Of a DNA stretch of 64,000 nucleotides, positions 9,421-19,926 are shown one piece after another. The stretch's first letter is position 1. Each line of letters opens with the position of its first letter. The position numbers were made by a program, and so were the translations under genes. This DNA is from Iris pallida. Taxonomy: Eukaryota > Streptophyta > Magnoliopsida > Asparagales > Iridaceae. Under the pieces are notes generated by a model. That model saw only the letters and a list, made by a program, of their open reading frames with translations. It was not told the origin of the DNA and made no database searches. The stretch covers positions 9,325,579 through 9,389,578 of the forward strand of contig JANAVB010033216.1 of NCBI GenBank assembly GCA_029216955.1, in the 5' to 3' direction.

Positions 9421-10807
9421 GCTTCCCTAGCAGTTCCGAATTATGATCGCCAATCAGTGGATGTGATAGGCCACAAACTGGTCTATCCCAAAAACAATGT
9501 ACAATTCATGGTGAGTTATTCCGCACAGACGATCAAGGATGCCCCAGATTGGAGACAACCATTCATCGACTTCGTCGTCTACGACATCCTGCCCGAAAAC
9601 CCAAAGGAAGCCACTTCCATCAGACGGCGTTCTCTCAGATTCTTTTATGATACAGAGACGAAAATGCTGTATCGTCGCTCCTACGACGAATTACTGCTTC
9701 GGTGTCTGTCAAATACAGAAGCCAAAGAAGCCGTACGAGAAGCTCACGACGGTGTCTGTGGGGCCCACCAGCCCGGTCATAAATTACAAGATCGTCTTCG
9801 ACGAATGGGCTACTATTGGCCCACGATGGTGGCAGATGCGATAGATTATGCTAGAAAATACAAAGCCTGCCAAGTCCACGCGGACTTCATTCACCAACCG
9901 TTCGAGTTTTTACATCCGACAGTGGCGTCCTGGCCATTCGAAGCATGGGGAATGGATATAATTGGTCCAATCACCCCACCTTCCTTCCGAGGCCATCGCT
10001 TTATACACGCAATCACTGATTACTTCTCCAAATGGGCAAAAGCTATCCCACTCGCAGAAGTTAAAACCTCGAACGTGATCAACTTTCTTAAGCATCACGT
10101 CATCTACCGCTTCGGAATGCCCCAAAGGATCATCCATGATAATGGTCCGCAGTTTGCAAGCCACGCATTCTATCGATTTGCGATAAGCACCGTATTCAGA
10201 ATGTCGCTTCAACACCATACAACCCGACAGCAAACGGGTTGGCAGAGGCATTCAACAAAACAATCATCAAACTCCTCAAGAAGTTTGTCTCCTCCAACAA
10301 ACGTGACTGGAACGAGAAGCTCGGCAAATGCTTATGGGCTTATCATACCACAGTCCGAACAGCCACTGAGAATACACCATTCTCCCTGGTATACGGGAGT
10401 GAGGCAGTCCTCCCATTGGAGACTCAGATCCCCTCACTACGTGTCGCCCTCACACATCAATTGACAACAGACGACAACCACCATCGTCGGCTGCAGGAAT
10501 TGGAGGCACTAGACGAAAAGCGCCTCTTGGCTCAACAACGAATTGAGCTATACCAAGCACGCATCTCCGTGGCCTTCAATAAGAAGGTCAAAATCAGAAC
10601 ATTCTAGGTTGGCGATCTTGTTCTGGCAGTACGGAGGCCGATGATCATGACTCACAAGACCACCGGCAAATTCCAGCCAAAGTGGGAAGGCCCGTTTATC
10701 ATTGAGACAGTATTCTCCAACGGTGCTTACCGCCTCGCAAAACAAAACGGAGACTTGCTCATGTTGTCTGTCAACGGCAATTTCCTGAAGAAATATTATG
10801 TCTAAAT
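9421..10807 (+). pseudogene. pol: Tat1 integrase
   Basis: The N-terminal zinc finger is HDGVCGAHQPGHK..CQVH (HHCC type, about 9745-9885). The DDE core shows WGMDIIGPI (D), IIHDNGPQF (D) and, after a one-base frameshift between 10170 and 10240, LAEAFNKTI (E). A GKCLWAYHTT block and FSLVYGSEAVLP follow. A TAG at 10605-10607 interrupts the C-terminal domain, which then reads VGDLVLAVRRPM and WEGPFIIETV to a TAA at 10803. There is no chromodomain, as expected for Tat. Confidence 0.88.
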
Positions 10808-10811
10808 GATA

Positions 10812-11130
10812 TTTCAGATTATCGAGTCATGTACCCGTTGGTACCGCTGAACTCACGTCCACAACATTCCAGATTATTGAGTCATGTACCCGCTGGTATC
10901 GCTGAACTCACATCCACAATATTCCAGATTATCGAGTCATGTATCTGCTGTACCGCTGAACTCACATCCACAATATTTCAGATTATTGAGTCATGTACCC
11001 GCTTGTGCCGCTGAACTCACACTTTCTCAATATTCTAGATTACCGAGTTATGTACCCGCTGGTGCCTCTGAACTCACATTCCGGTCACTCTTTCAGATAG
11101 TAAGTCACGTATGATTATACCTCTGAACTT
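10812..11130 (+). repeat. Tandem repeat, about 5.5 copies of a 54-58-bp unit
   Basis: Directly after the pol stop, a unit beginning TTCCAGATTATCGAGTCATG and ending near CCGCTGAACTCACATCC is repeated with starts at 10812, 10867, 10922, 10976, 11033 and 11091. Copies decay to the right. Tat/Ogre elements are known for hypervariable tandem repeats between pol and the 3' LTR that can seed satellite DNA, and this block sits exactly there. Confidence 0.88.
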
Positions 11131-11945
11131 TCTTCCTGGAAGAGATCCTCCTTCATGATCCACTACCCGCGCTTCCAGTGCACAAAAAGGGTAATCGATC
11201 CACAAATTTCTGAAACGACCATGTCCTCATTACCTCTGAGTTATTTTCACTTCCACCAAAAAAAACAACCCACCCCTCACATAGAACTTCCATGTCCTCC
11301 TACCTCTGAGTTGTTCTATGTACCCCCTCTTCATTGAGCCCACTCCTGCCATGTCCTCATTACCTCTGAGTGGGAAGGCTCCGTCGAAGAAACCTTCATG
11401 CTTGCCATCTCCTCATTACCTCTGAGCAAGTATGTAGGTCCCCTTTCGACCTATTATCTGTACCCACAACCGGAGTACGCCAAGGGTAATAGGTCCACAA
11501 ATGTCCTCTGTTGACCATCAATATCCTCCGTCGAGTTCACTCCTGCCATGTTCTTATTACCTCTGAGTAGGAAGACTCTACGTTTAAAAAACCTTCCTAC
11601 TTGCCATGTCCTCATTACCTCTGAGCAAGTATGTCGGTTCTCCTTCATCCTATTATCTGTATCCTAAACCAGGGTACGCCAAGGATAATAGGCCCACAAA
11701 TATCCTCAGCTAAATTTCTCAGCACAAATCTACCACCTCAGTATGCCCCAGGAGCCCAGCTGCTCTACGACATTCCTTTTCTCAATATCAAGAGCACCCA
11801 TGACCACCTTGCTATGGTTGCTTCAGGGACTCTGACCAAAACTTTTTATCTCTACCTAAAACCAAGGTACGCCATGGGTAACAGGTCCACAAATATATCC
11901 CCTATACGGGGGAAAAACATCACCATAATATCACAGGTATAACAA
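11131..11945 (+). repeat. Second repeat block in the Tat1 pol-antisense gene spacer
   Basis: No gene. The 18-base word GTCCTCATTACCTCTGAG or a close variant occurs near 11222, 11291, 11351, 11410, 11548 and 11608. A longer segment with GGTACGCCA..GGTAATAGG..CCACAAAT recurs around 11455-11500, 11650-11700 and 11855-11900, giving a higher-order unit of roughly 200 bp. The block separates the convergent sense pol and antisense gene. Confidence 0.75.
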
Positions 11946-11979
11946 GCAATGCAAATGAAGGGTAGAATAGAAAGTACTC

Positions 11980-11985
11980 TTTATT
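11980..11985 (-). terminator. AATAAA for the antisense gene of Tat1
   Basis: On the minus strand AATAAA lies about 157 bases after the stop of the antisense reading frame (12142). A run of 13 A on the plus strand (12035-12047) is between them. This is the first AATAAA after the stop in the right direction. Confidence 0.5.
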
Positions 11986-12141
11986 TGAAGGAAGAAAAAG
12001 TATTACATATTTTTGGGACCACATCCCTTTCAAAAAAAAAAAAAAGGCCGACTACATTTCAGCATTACTCAATTCTAGGAGGCGGTTTCTCACTGAGGTG
12101 CTCCTTCGCTCAATCCGTTGCCGAGCGCGACGCTCGGCCTC

Positions 12142-13458
12142 CTAGAGTAACTGCTCCTCATTGTCCAAGCCCAGGAGCGCCTGACAGCCATCTTCCAATT
12201 TCTTCAGGGCAGTCTCCAGGTCAGTCGAAGCTTGAGTAACCCTGTCAGCCTCCTGAATAATTAGCCCCCTGTCATTTCGGGCAGCATCAAGTTCAGACTC
12301 CAAGAAAATCAGCTTCCTCTGAAGCGCAAGGATCTGCTCCCGCGTCTCAGTAATCTTACAAGAGACAGACTCCTCCCGAGCCGTGACATTTTCATTTGCG
12401 TAACTCAATTGATCATACCGATCAGATAAGTCGCTGAGATCCTTCAGGATGGCCGGTCTGGTCTTATCCCGAGTAGCTCTGGTCCTCTCTATAATAGCGA
12501 TAAGGGAACCCCGCTCCTCGTTTATAACAGCAGACAGATCAGCCTGCCGCAATACTCGAAGCTCGGCCACCAGCTGATCAGCCTCCAACAATTTCGCCTC
12601 CAGAAACGAAGCCACCCCTGCATCACCAGGAAGATCCCTAAGGATATTTACTTGACCATGGGCGCATTGTCGGACCAAGGTGAAGGAGCTTCCCCTCTCC
12701 ACAGCAGCCTCGATTCCCCTACTCAAATGACGATGAAAACTGGCAACCACGTCCTGTAACGTGTCGCCCAGAACTTCCGCAGAGGATGGCGTCAGGGGAA
12801 GCAGGGACGGCAACGTCGGAGAAATAACGATAGAGCTCGCCACCGGAGGAACGGAGTTCGAGTAGAATGATGCATGAATAGCGGCCAACTCATCTTTCGC
12901 TGCCCGGAAAGCTTGGATACTCGGCAGGACAGAAAGGTCGATTCTCGGAGCCACCGGAGCAGAGAATGACGCAAGGATCATCGTTCCCTGCCCCGGCTGC
13001 CCTGATGATTGGCCCGCTAAACTCGAGCTCCCAGAAGGCCCATCAAGACAAGTCGGACGGTGAAGGGGTACACCCGCCTCCACCAATGCCCCTTCGGTTG
13101 GGACAGCCCCAACGACGTCCGTCCTCGACACCGGAGGGGTAGGACCTGTATGTCCAGAATAACAATCAATCGACGTAACCCGAAGGACGTGATGATAGAG
13201 CAGATAGGCTTCCTCACAGGTCAAGATTTGGCTAATCTTACCAAGAGAGGGGCATAGAGGCTACAGCTCATCCACAACTGGCGTGGTCCCCTCACCCGCG
13301 ATCCCCGGGTTAAACCCCGTCATGTCCTCTATCCCCATCACCTTGAAGGGGGATACAGATTGATCTGCCTCATCTTGAAAAGGAGCAGGCTTGTGGGAAT
13401 CCCCATCATCCTGGGTCACCGCCTCGAAATCTTGAAGCTCTTCTTCTTCTCCTGACGC
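12142..13458 (-). pseudogene. Antisense gene of Tat1, last exon with coiled coil
   Basis: The terminal exon, 439 codons, starting right after an 84-base intron. It is in frame throughout except for a TAG near 13260. The N-terminal part is acidic and disordered (ASGEEEELQDFEAVTQDDG), the middle rich in S, P and A. The last 150 residues are strongly heptad-like with EESVSCKITETREQILALQR and LIFLESELDAARNDR, a long coiled coil. TE-encoded plant-mobile-domain proteins commonly end in such a coiled coil. The stop is a TAG at 12142-12144. Confidence 0.75.
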
Positions 13459-13542
13459 CTAAAAGAAAGAACGAAGACGATTAGAATTGAAGCTTTTAAA
13501 AAAAAAGGGGGAGGAAAAAGGAATCAAGATCAGTTTTGTTAC
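13459..13542 (-). other. 84-base intron of the antisense gene
   Basis: On the minus strand the donor CAGAG|GTAACA and the acceptor TTCTTTCTTTTAG|GCGTCAGG bound an 84-base segment that is T-rich before the AG. The exon on the upstream side ends after a complete codon and the downstream exon opens in frame, so removal joins two long open frames without a shift. This is a phase-0 GT-AG intron. Confidence 0.75.
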
Positions 13543-14568
13543 CTCTGACGCAGGGGTAACTTCTTCTCCACTTTCTCTTATGACTAGCAGGCGGTGCCTA
13601 GTCGCAACCAGCTTCCGGGATCGAGAAACACCGCCAACAGGAGAAACTTGCCTGCTACGTTTCGAAGCAGGACTAGGTGCAACGAGGGACTGATCCCCCA
13701 ATGTCTCATCTGACGAAACAAGCGGTTGATCCACCTCTGCATCGGCCACTGGAAGGATAGAGTCATCTTTATCATGCTCGTTGCCTTCGTCACCCTCAGC
13801 AGCGGAGTCCAAATTTGGTGCTTTGGCTCTAGTCTTTCTTTTTTTGGCCCCTTGAGAGCCTTCCTCCAGACCGGTACCAACAATAAAACTGGTACCCGGG
13901 TTAAAACCGACTGGGGGTTTGTTCGCCATGACATGATACAAAGCCGCCATATACAAGATCTCCACTGACTCCTTAATAGCTGGGACCGAGAAAATGGTAC
14001 GAGTATGGAACGAATCATAATATTGCCAAGCTCTGATACCATCAAGAAGGCTACCTTCATAACCCAGACAAGAACTGGGGCTGTCCAGACAAAGTTGGCT
14101 GTATCCAAACTGTCGGGCAATCCTGCTAGGCAGATAAGGCTCCAGAAAGACAGTATTGCGACTACGATACACCAGATGTGCGGGACGAATGTTACGCAGC
14201 CATAGGAGCATCTGGCCATCCAGAAGCTGAGGGGGCGCGATACCGTCAATATGTACAGTCTCTATGTCCCTGGCAGTAAAGCGAGGGACGGATACAAAAA
14301 TATGATACTTATCTGCCCTCGCCAATGCCATCCGGCAAGCCCGTATGGTTTCACATTCCCAAGGCTCGTCACGATAGCGGAAGATAAATGCGTCATCATC
14401 AGTCACACCGTCTTCAGAGCCCGGCCTAATCAAAGACGGGTAATGTATCAGCAGCCATCCCATCAAATAATGATAGGGCAACTCAGTTCGTTCAAAATCC
14501 TTGGTCACGTCGCGAGCAATGACTTTAGATGTGAAGGTACGAAGGCCACGGTGTATGCTGCACACCAT
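13543..14568 (-). pseudogene. Antisense gene of Tat1, middle exon (plant mobile domain C-terminal half)
   Basis: Open for 342 codons. DFERTELPYHYLMGWLLIHY is followed by an acidic stretch, then FLEPYLPSRIARQFGYSQ. The RxARQFGxxQ block is typical of transposon-type plant mobile domain proteins. KKRKTRAKAP and KRSRQVSP are likely nuclear localisation signals, and the region between them is acidic. The reading frame is different from the exon at 14691-15922, so either a further intron or an indel lies in 14569-14690. Confidence 0.7.
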
Positions 14569-14690
14569 GGACGAAAGGAGAGCTAGCCTGATTCACAAAA
14601 CTAACTTTACAGCCAGAAGGATGAAGTTACGACTAATTCTCTCAATAGAACCGGCTCCTCCTGAGACTACACAATTTCGTAGCCAGATCA

Positions 14691-15922
14691 TCAAAAATCT
14701 CGCCAGAAGCACTCTCGCTCTTGAGTATCCTGGTAAAAGTAACCGAAAGTGTCAATCTTGCTCCCTAAGTCGTCACTGGTGGTGGCCACTCTCTTAGCCG
14801 ACGACACCAAGTCCTTAACCACTTCCCGAGATCGAGGGCGACGAGAGGTGACTCGACCTGAAGCATCTGCCGGAAAGAGATAATGCACCCAATCCTTGGT
14901 ATAGGGATCATTCCCTTCTGAGTTACCATCCTTTCGGGTTACTTGATGGCATGTGTTATAATGGCACAATATCTCCTGGTAAAGAGCCACGAAGCCAGGA
15001 TACCGTCGTTCCAAATCCTCGAGTTCCTCATTAGTTGGAGTATATGCTTCAAATGCTTCGTCCCCCCAAGGAAGCTTGGAAACCGCATGCATCTCATGGA
15101 GCGCGAGTACCATCTCTCCTACAGGTGTGTAAAAAGTCCTCATACGACAATTATACATCTCCAGCAGAGACATAAACAGCTTCTTGTTTATGGACAAGCC
15201 ATGACTAGTACCTCGGATAGCGTGGTAAAGGCCAATCTTGCACAAAAAGACCTCATACTTTTGCAAAATCTAAGTAGACAAATTGATCCACGAGGGAAGA
15301 GGGTCTACCCAACCAGGGAACGTCAACCGACCAACGGGATAGGAGCCTTTTCGAGCAAGTTGATTTATAAAAGTATCGGCAGTAGAGAATGTGAAGTTAG
15401 GGCCCGCCACATTCAGGAAAGAACCGGGGACCAACCCCGTCACAGAACAAGTAGTATGCACTTTGCCGACAGTCGCGGACTTCAGATTGTTATTATAATG
15501 GATGTTCCCCACAAACATCCCACCTCTGGTAGGGGTTAAAGTCTCCCCCATCTTCCAGTCCAACGAGAGCATATTGAACCAAGATAATGGGAAATGCCGC
15601 TCCATCTGGGGGATGCGGATCGCCATCCCGTTAAAAATAAAACTCCAATCCTCTGATACCTCCAAAACATGATCGTTCCCCACGGTCAAGGCGTCTCCAA
15701 AAAAGAATGCAGGCTTCAAGTACTCCCCTTCAAATTTCCCAGAATTCATCATAGCATTAAGGAAATGGAAAGACTGATTCTTGATGGCATTCAATCTAGC
15801 CATAGGCTCATCGTTCGAAAACTGGTCCGTCATATGCTGAACAATATGGTCGTACCTATAGCCGAGAGCAGCTTGAGCGCTACCCACCAAGAGTTATGTA
15901 GCAGCATTAACCGGCAGATTCA
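14691..15922 (-). pseudogene. Antisense gene of Tat1, plant mobile domain exon
   Basis: Begins at a strong acceptor (CTGTCTGTTCTTCAG|TGAATC). It stays in one frame apart from a TAA at 15894-15896 and a TAG at 15270-15272. The motif RTFYTPVGEMVLALHEMH followed by KLPWGDEAFEAY matches the plant mobile domain core (F-x-P-x-G-E-x-T-x-x-L-x-D). Upstream are VLEVSEDWSFIFNGMAIRIP and MERHFPLSWFNMLSLDW. The domain (PF10536 family) occurs in MAIN/MAIL silencing-related proteins and in many plant transposons. It is encoded antisense to gag-pol. Two single-base nonsense changes and the loss of frame after 14691 make it a pseudogene. Confidence 0.8.
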
Positions 15923-16084
15923 CTGAAGAACAGACAGAGAAAAGTAAGTTAAACGGAGGGATAAAAAAGAGCTGATTGGGTGCTTTCAAACCCCATGCGG
16001 CTCAAGAAAACATCCATGTGGCCCCATAAAGCTCTCATAACTCTTATGCGGCTCCAAAAAGCCTCATGCGGCTCAAGCCAGAGG

Positions 16085-16089
16085 AACGC
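16085..16089. repeat. Target-site duplication of element B, left copy (AACGC)
   Basis: AACGC directly before the TGTCACGCC end of element B, repeated at 26876-26880 directly after its other end. Confidence 0.92.
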
Positions 16090-17804
16090 TGTCACGCCCC
16101 AGTACCGAAATACGGGGACGGACTAGGCCAGCTACTCCATATGAGGTACGTAACGTCATACGGCGATCGTGGCTGTCGAGAGACTAGGGGTACATGCTAC
16201 AATCAAGTCTCCTATGGTCCCACAGAGTTCTATGTCTCAATCAATTAAGTCAAATCAGCAATTTAAAGGAACATTAAAGATAAAGCAGTAAGGCGTCCCT
16301 GACGCTTCATCAAAATGATCATGAGAGACTAGCTTTATAATTTAGCTATCTCAGAGAGTCAGGAGTACAAAATTATACACAGCTGCAGTCTGTTTAATTA
16401 CAATTATGTACTGACACAAAATATCAAGTAATCCGGCTAACAGGTGCCGGTGGCTAAACGCCGCAAAAGTATAAGCAGGAGTGGTGGAGAAGAAACCCAC
16501 TCGAGTCCCCGAACCGCCATGCTCCTAGTATGCACCATGGATGTCAGGGAGGAAGATCGTGTCCTCTGGCTCTGCTACGAGATCTGGCCAAACAAAACCA
16601 GCAGGGTCAGCCCCGAATAGCAAGTACCGCCAAAGGGGCACAAGAGTTAAGATTAAAAACCCAACTAATAGAATGACTGATAATAGTAATACTTATGCTA
16701 CTATTATAGGGTAGCGCAACATCCTCGAACCCATATGGCACCCTTACAACCAAACAAGGACAAAAGGTGTCGCATGGAGTCGGGACGTGTCGTACTCTAT
16801 AACTTTTACATAAGTTAAAAAAGGTATAAACTATAAAATCTCCTGATCGTGACTTCGGTCGATAGCCTATCGCAGCACAATAACCAACCCAACAATCAAA
16901 CAAGAACATGGGTTGGATCATGTACCATGATAGACCATATTCCTCAGTTATTCACAGAAGTAGCACTTCACAACCAGAATAAGTCTTTCGTTCATAACTT
17001 CGGTCCACAGCCTGTCATAGTACGATAACCAACCCAACAATCAAACAAGAACATGGGTTGGATTACGTACCACAACAGTCCGCTTCCCTCGGTTATTCGT
17101 GGAAGGTAATAGGATACAAGCAAGTCGTTTTCACGGCCAATCAAGCCTACGAGTTTCTAGTGGGACGAGGTTATCCTCGCGTCATGTTATTAGAAAAATC
17201 CTCAGATCGTATCTTTCCAGCAAGGCTAGCCAACCCAGGGGTTCGCGTAGACAGGTGTCATGGAGCACAGGTCCCTCGTGAGGCCACCTTGCTAAGACAT
17301 GTAATATATAGCAGGAATTAATCGGATACAGTCATCTACTCGTTGCGGATGACACAGTATCCGTTGAGACCAGCCGGCGCGCCAAGACAGTATCTCAGGG
17401 CGACTGGTGTAACACGATCTCGGAATTCTGCCCTCCCCATGCATCTAGTATATTTAGTTACCTAGTTTAACCCTAGGTGAAATCTTGGACTCTCATGCTG
17501 TGGCCTGCATGATTATCCTCCCAAAGTCGTACTTTAGTACGAGTACCCCAAAGAGGATCCATGTCAATCAGTATGTCAACATGTGCTACCCTCCTTAGTG
17601 TAATACATTATTACAAATACGCCACGTGGAGTTACGAGTCATTTGTCGAGCATGAACAAGAACTGGGATATTCAGGTACATGTATCAGGTAGGAACACTT
17701 TGTTCTTCGGGGTCACATCAGTGCTCATATCATGCTCGGGACAAAAGGCGTAAGGATATAAAATGGGCATATAATATCTAATAAAATATCAAAAGCATAC
17801 GCAC

Positions 17805-18165
17805 AACAAGGCAGCGTACGTAAAAAGTCACGCAAGCTTACACAAGGCAGCGTGCGTAAAAAGTCATGCAGGCTCAAGGAGAGAGCTGCGTGAAAAGTCA
17901 CGCAGGCTCAAGGGAAAGAGCAGCGTGAAAAGTCACACAGGCTCAAGGGAAAGAGCAGCATGAAAAGTCACGCAGGCTCAAGGGAAGAGCAGCGTGAAAA
18001 GTAACGCACGCTACAGAGAGCAGCGTAGGTGAAAAGTCACGCACGCTACGGGGAGCAGCGTAGGTAAAAAGTCACGCACGCTACGGGGAGCAGCGTAGGT
18101 GAAAAGTCACGCACGCTACGGGGAGCAGCGTAGGTGAAAAGTCACGCACGCTACGGGAGACACGC
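17805..18165 (-). repeat. Minisatellite in the element B 3' LTR (about 35-bp unit)
   Basis: About ten units containing GTGAAAAGTCACGCACGCTA on the plus strand, period about 35 bp. The first half has the variant ..GTCACGCAGGCTCAAGGG. and the second half ..GTCACGCACGCTACGGGG. The right LTR has the same array at about 25745-26100. GTGCGTG and TACGC words are shared with the array at the same LTR place in element D. Confidence 0.88.
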
Positions 18166-18668
18166 TTCCAATAGGAAGCGTACCTAAGTCTGCGTACGCA
18201 GCGCTAAAGAGCGCACGTAGCTCAGTGTGCGTGAGCTAAGAAGCTCTGCACACTGCTCACTGTCTTCTCCAAACAGCAAGAACACTATGGCAGAACCCAA
18301 AACATCAAAACAACATAACTTGGTCATCCGAACTCCAAATCTGGATTTCTAAAGTTCCAACTTGGGTGAAATAGAATTCTCTTCCACTTGGAAGCATCAA
18401 AACCCATAAAACTTCAACGAAAATAGATCAAAACTAAGGAAATCCGAAAATGATTAAAACTTAGATCTACAAAAATCAAAGCTTCAAAATAGAAATTTCT
18501 AAGTTCTAAACTAGTATAGATTGAGGAGAAGAACATGTTTTGGCAAATAGTTTTGTAAGAATCATTAACAAAATTATGGATCCTTCTCTTGAGCAAGTTG
18601 GTACTTGCCTTGGTTGGTGGAGAAAGTAAATGAGAAGAAGTAAATGAGAGGAGAGAGAAGGAGATGAG

Positions 18669-18679
18669 TTATTATATAG
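18669..18679 (-). promoter_or_regulatory. TATA box of element B (3' LTR copy)
   Basis: Minus strand CTATATAATAAC followed by CT-rich sequence (CTCCTTCTCTCTCC), the usual layout of a plant core promoter. The same sequence is in the right LTR near 26604-26614, which would drive the element RNA. Confidence 0.65.
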
Positions 18680-18934
18680 AATTCTTGGACCCATGGGTTC
18701 ATGATGAACCAAAGGGTTCATGATGACCCATTGGTGAACCAAGAATAGGTTACCCAAACGAGCCAAAACTGTAGGCCCAAATGCAGAAAATAAATTAAGA
18801 AATAATATTTTGTCGAATATTTTTTGGGAAATGCATGAAGAAATACTGCATAATAAATATCGTATAAATACAAGGTAAATACAAATTATTAATTTTACAT
18901 ATTAAAATACGTATTCCAGGATCGGGGAGTGACA

Positions 18935-18948
18935 TCTCTACCCTTCTT
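18935..18948 (-). other. Polypurine tract of element B
   Basis: Minus strand AAGAAGGGTAGAGA directly before the 3' LTR, preceded by GACGAAATTTTTCT. Element D has AAGCAGGGTAGAGA and element G AAGCTGGGTAGGA at the same place. Confidence 0.85.
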
Positions 18949-19122
18949 AGAAAAATTTCGTCCTCGGAATTCCAGCCAAGACAGGATAATGAAATCAGGG
19001 CAAGCAGGGCATAATCATATATAAGTTAACTATCACAGCAGTTATTATCATACATCACAAAGTGCAAAATAAGCAGGTGTAGATAAGCATAGAATCGTGT
19101 CAATAAGGTGCAAAAATATACC

Positions 19123-19926
19123 TTATCGGTCAAACAAATACGGATACCGAGATCTGATCTCGTCCTCGCGCTCCCAGGTTGACTCTCCCGGAGAGTGATG
19201 GTTCCAAGAAACACGGACAAGGCTTATCGTCCAATTCTTGAGTACCTTCTCTCGCCGGTCTAAAATAGATATGGGTTGTTCCTCGTAAGTTAGATCGGTA
19301 CCAAGGACTAACTCAGAATGATCGAGGACATGACTCGGATCCGAGACATATCCACGTAATTGGGACACATGAAACACATTATGTATGCCAGTTAACGAAG
19401 GCGGAAGGGCAAGTCGATAAGCCACATTGCCTACCCGAACGAGAATCTTGAAAGGACCAACGTATCTTGGACTAAGCTTTCCCCGGGTTCCAAATCTGAT
19501 GATACCCCGAGTAGGCGAAATTCGCAGAAACACTTGGTCGCCAACTCTGAACTCTAGAGGCCTACGATGCTGATCTGCCCAATGACGATGTCGGTCCTGT
19601 ACAACTCGAAGGCGCTCTCTGACCAACTTAACTATCTCTACAGTCTGCGTGATCATCTCTGGCCCCAACAACTTCCGTTCTCCGATGTCGTCCCATGCCA
19701 AAGGGGACCTGTACTTCCTTCCGTACAATGCTTCGAACGGGGCCATCTGAATGCTAGCCTGATAGCTGTTGTTATAGGAGAACTCCACTAGATGAAGGTG
19801 ATCCTCCCAAGATCTGCCAAAATCCAAGGTATACGCCCGTAGCATATCTTCCAATGTCTGAATGGTTCTTTCTGATTGCCCGTCGGTTTGTGGATGATAA
19901 GCAGTACTGAATCTTAACTTGGTTCA
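19123..19926 (-). pseudogene. pol: Element B integrase C-terminal half and chromodomain
   Basis: Same frame as the main pol ORF, separated from it by a single TGA at about 19924-19926 where element D has a Gly codon. It contains AYHPQTDGQSERTIQTLE with the catalytic Glu, FSYNNSYQASIQMAPFEALY and the GPFKIL C-terminal domain. The chromodomain is VLKNWTISLVRVSWNHHSPG followed by TWEREDEIRSRYPYLF. Chromodomains of chromoviral integrases bind histone marks and steer integration. The protein ends in TGA near 19123. Confidence 0.92.

Larger units (their letters stand above)
16090..18934 (-). repeat. 3' LTR of element B
   Basis: 2,845 bp, TGTCACTCCCC to GGGGCGTGACA in element sense. It holds a minisatellite (17805-18165), a TATA box and a block shared with the LTR of element D around 18240-18330. 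No gene. Confidence 0.93.

Noticed and set aside
17805..18165. CRISPR-like repeat-spacer pattern
   Set aside because: The units are contiguous minisatellite repeats in a plant LTR, with no unique spacers and no cas genes.
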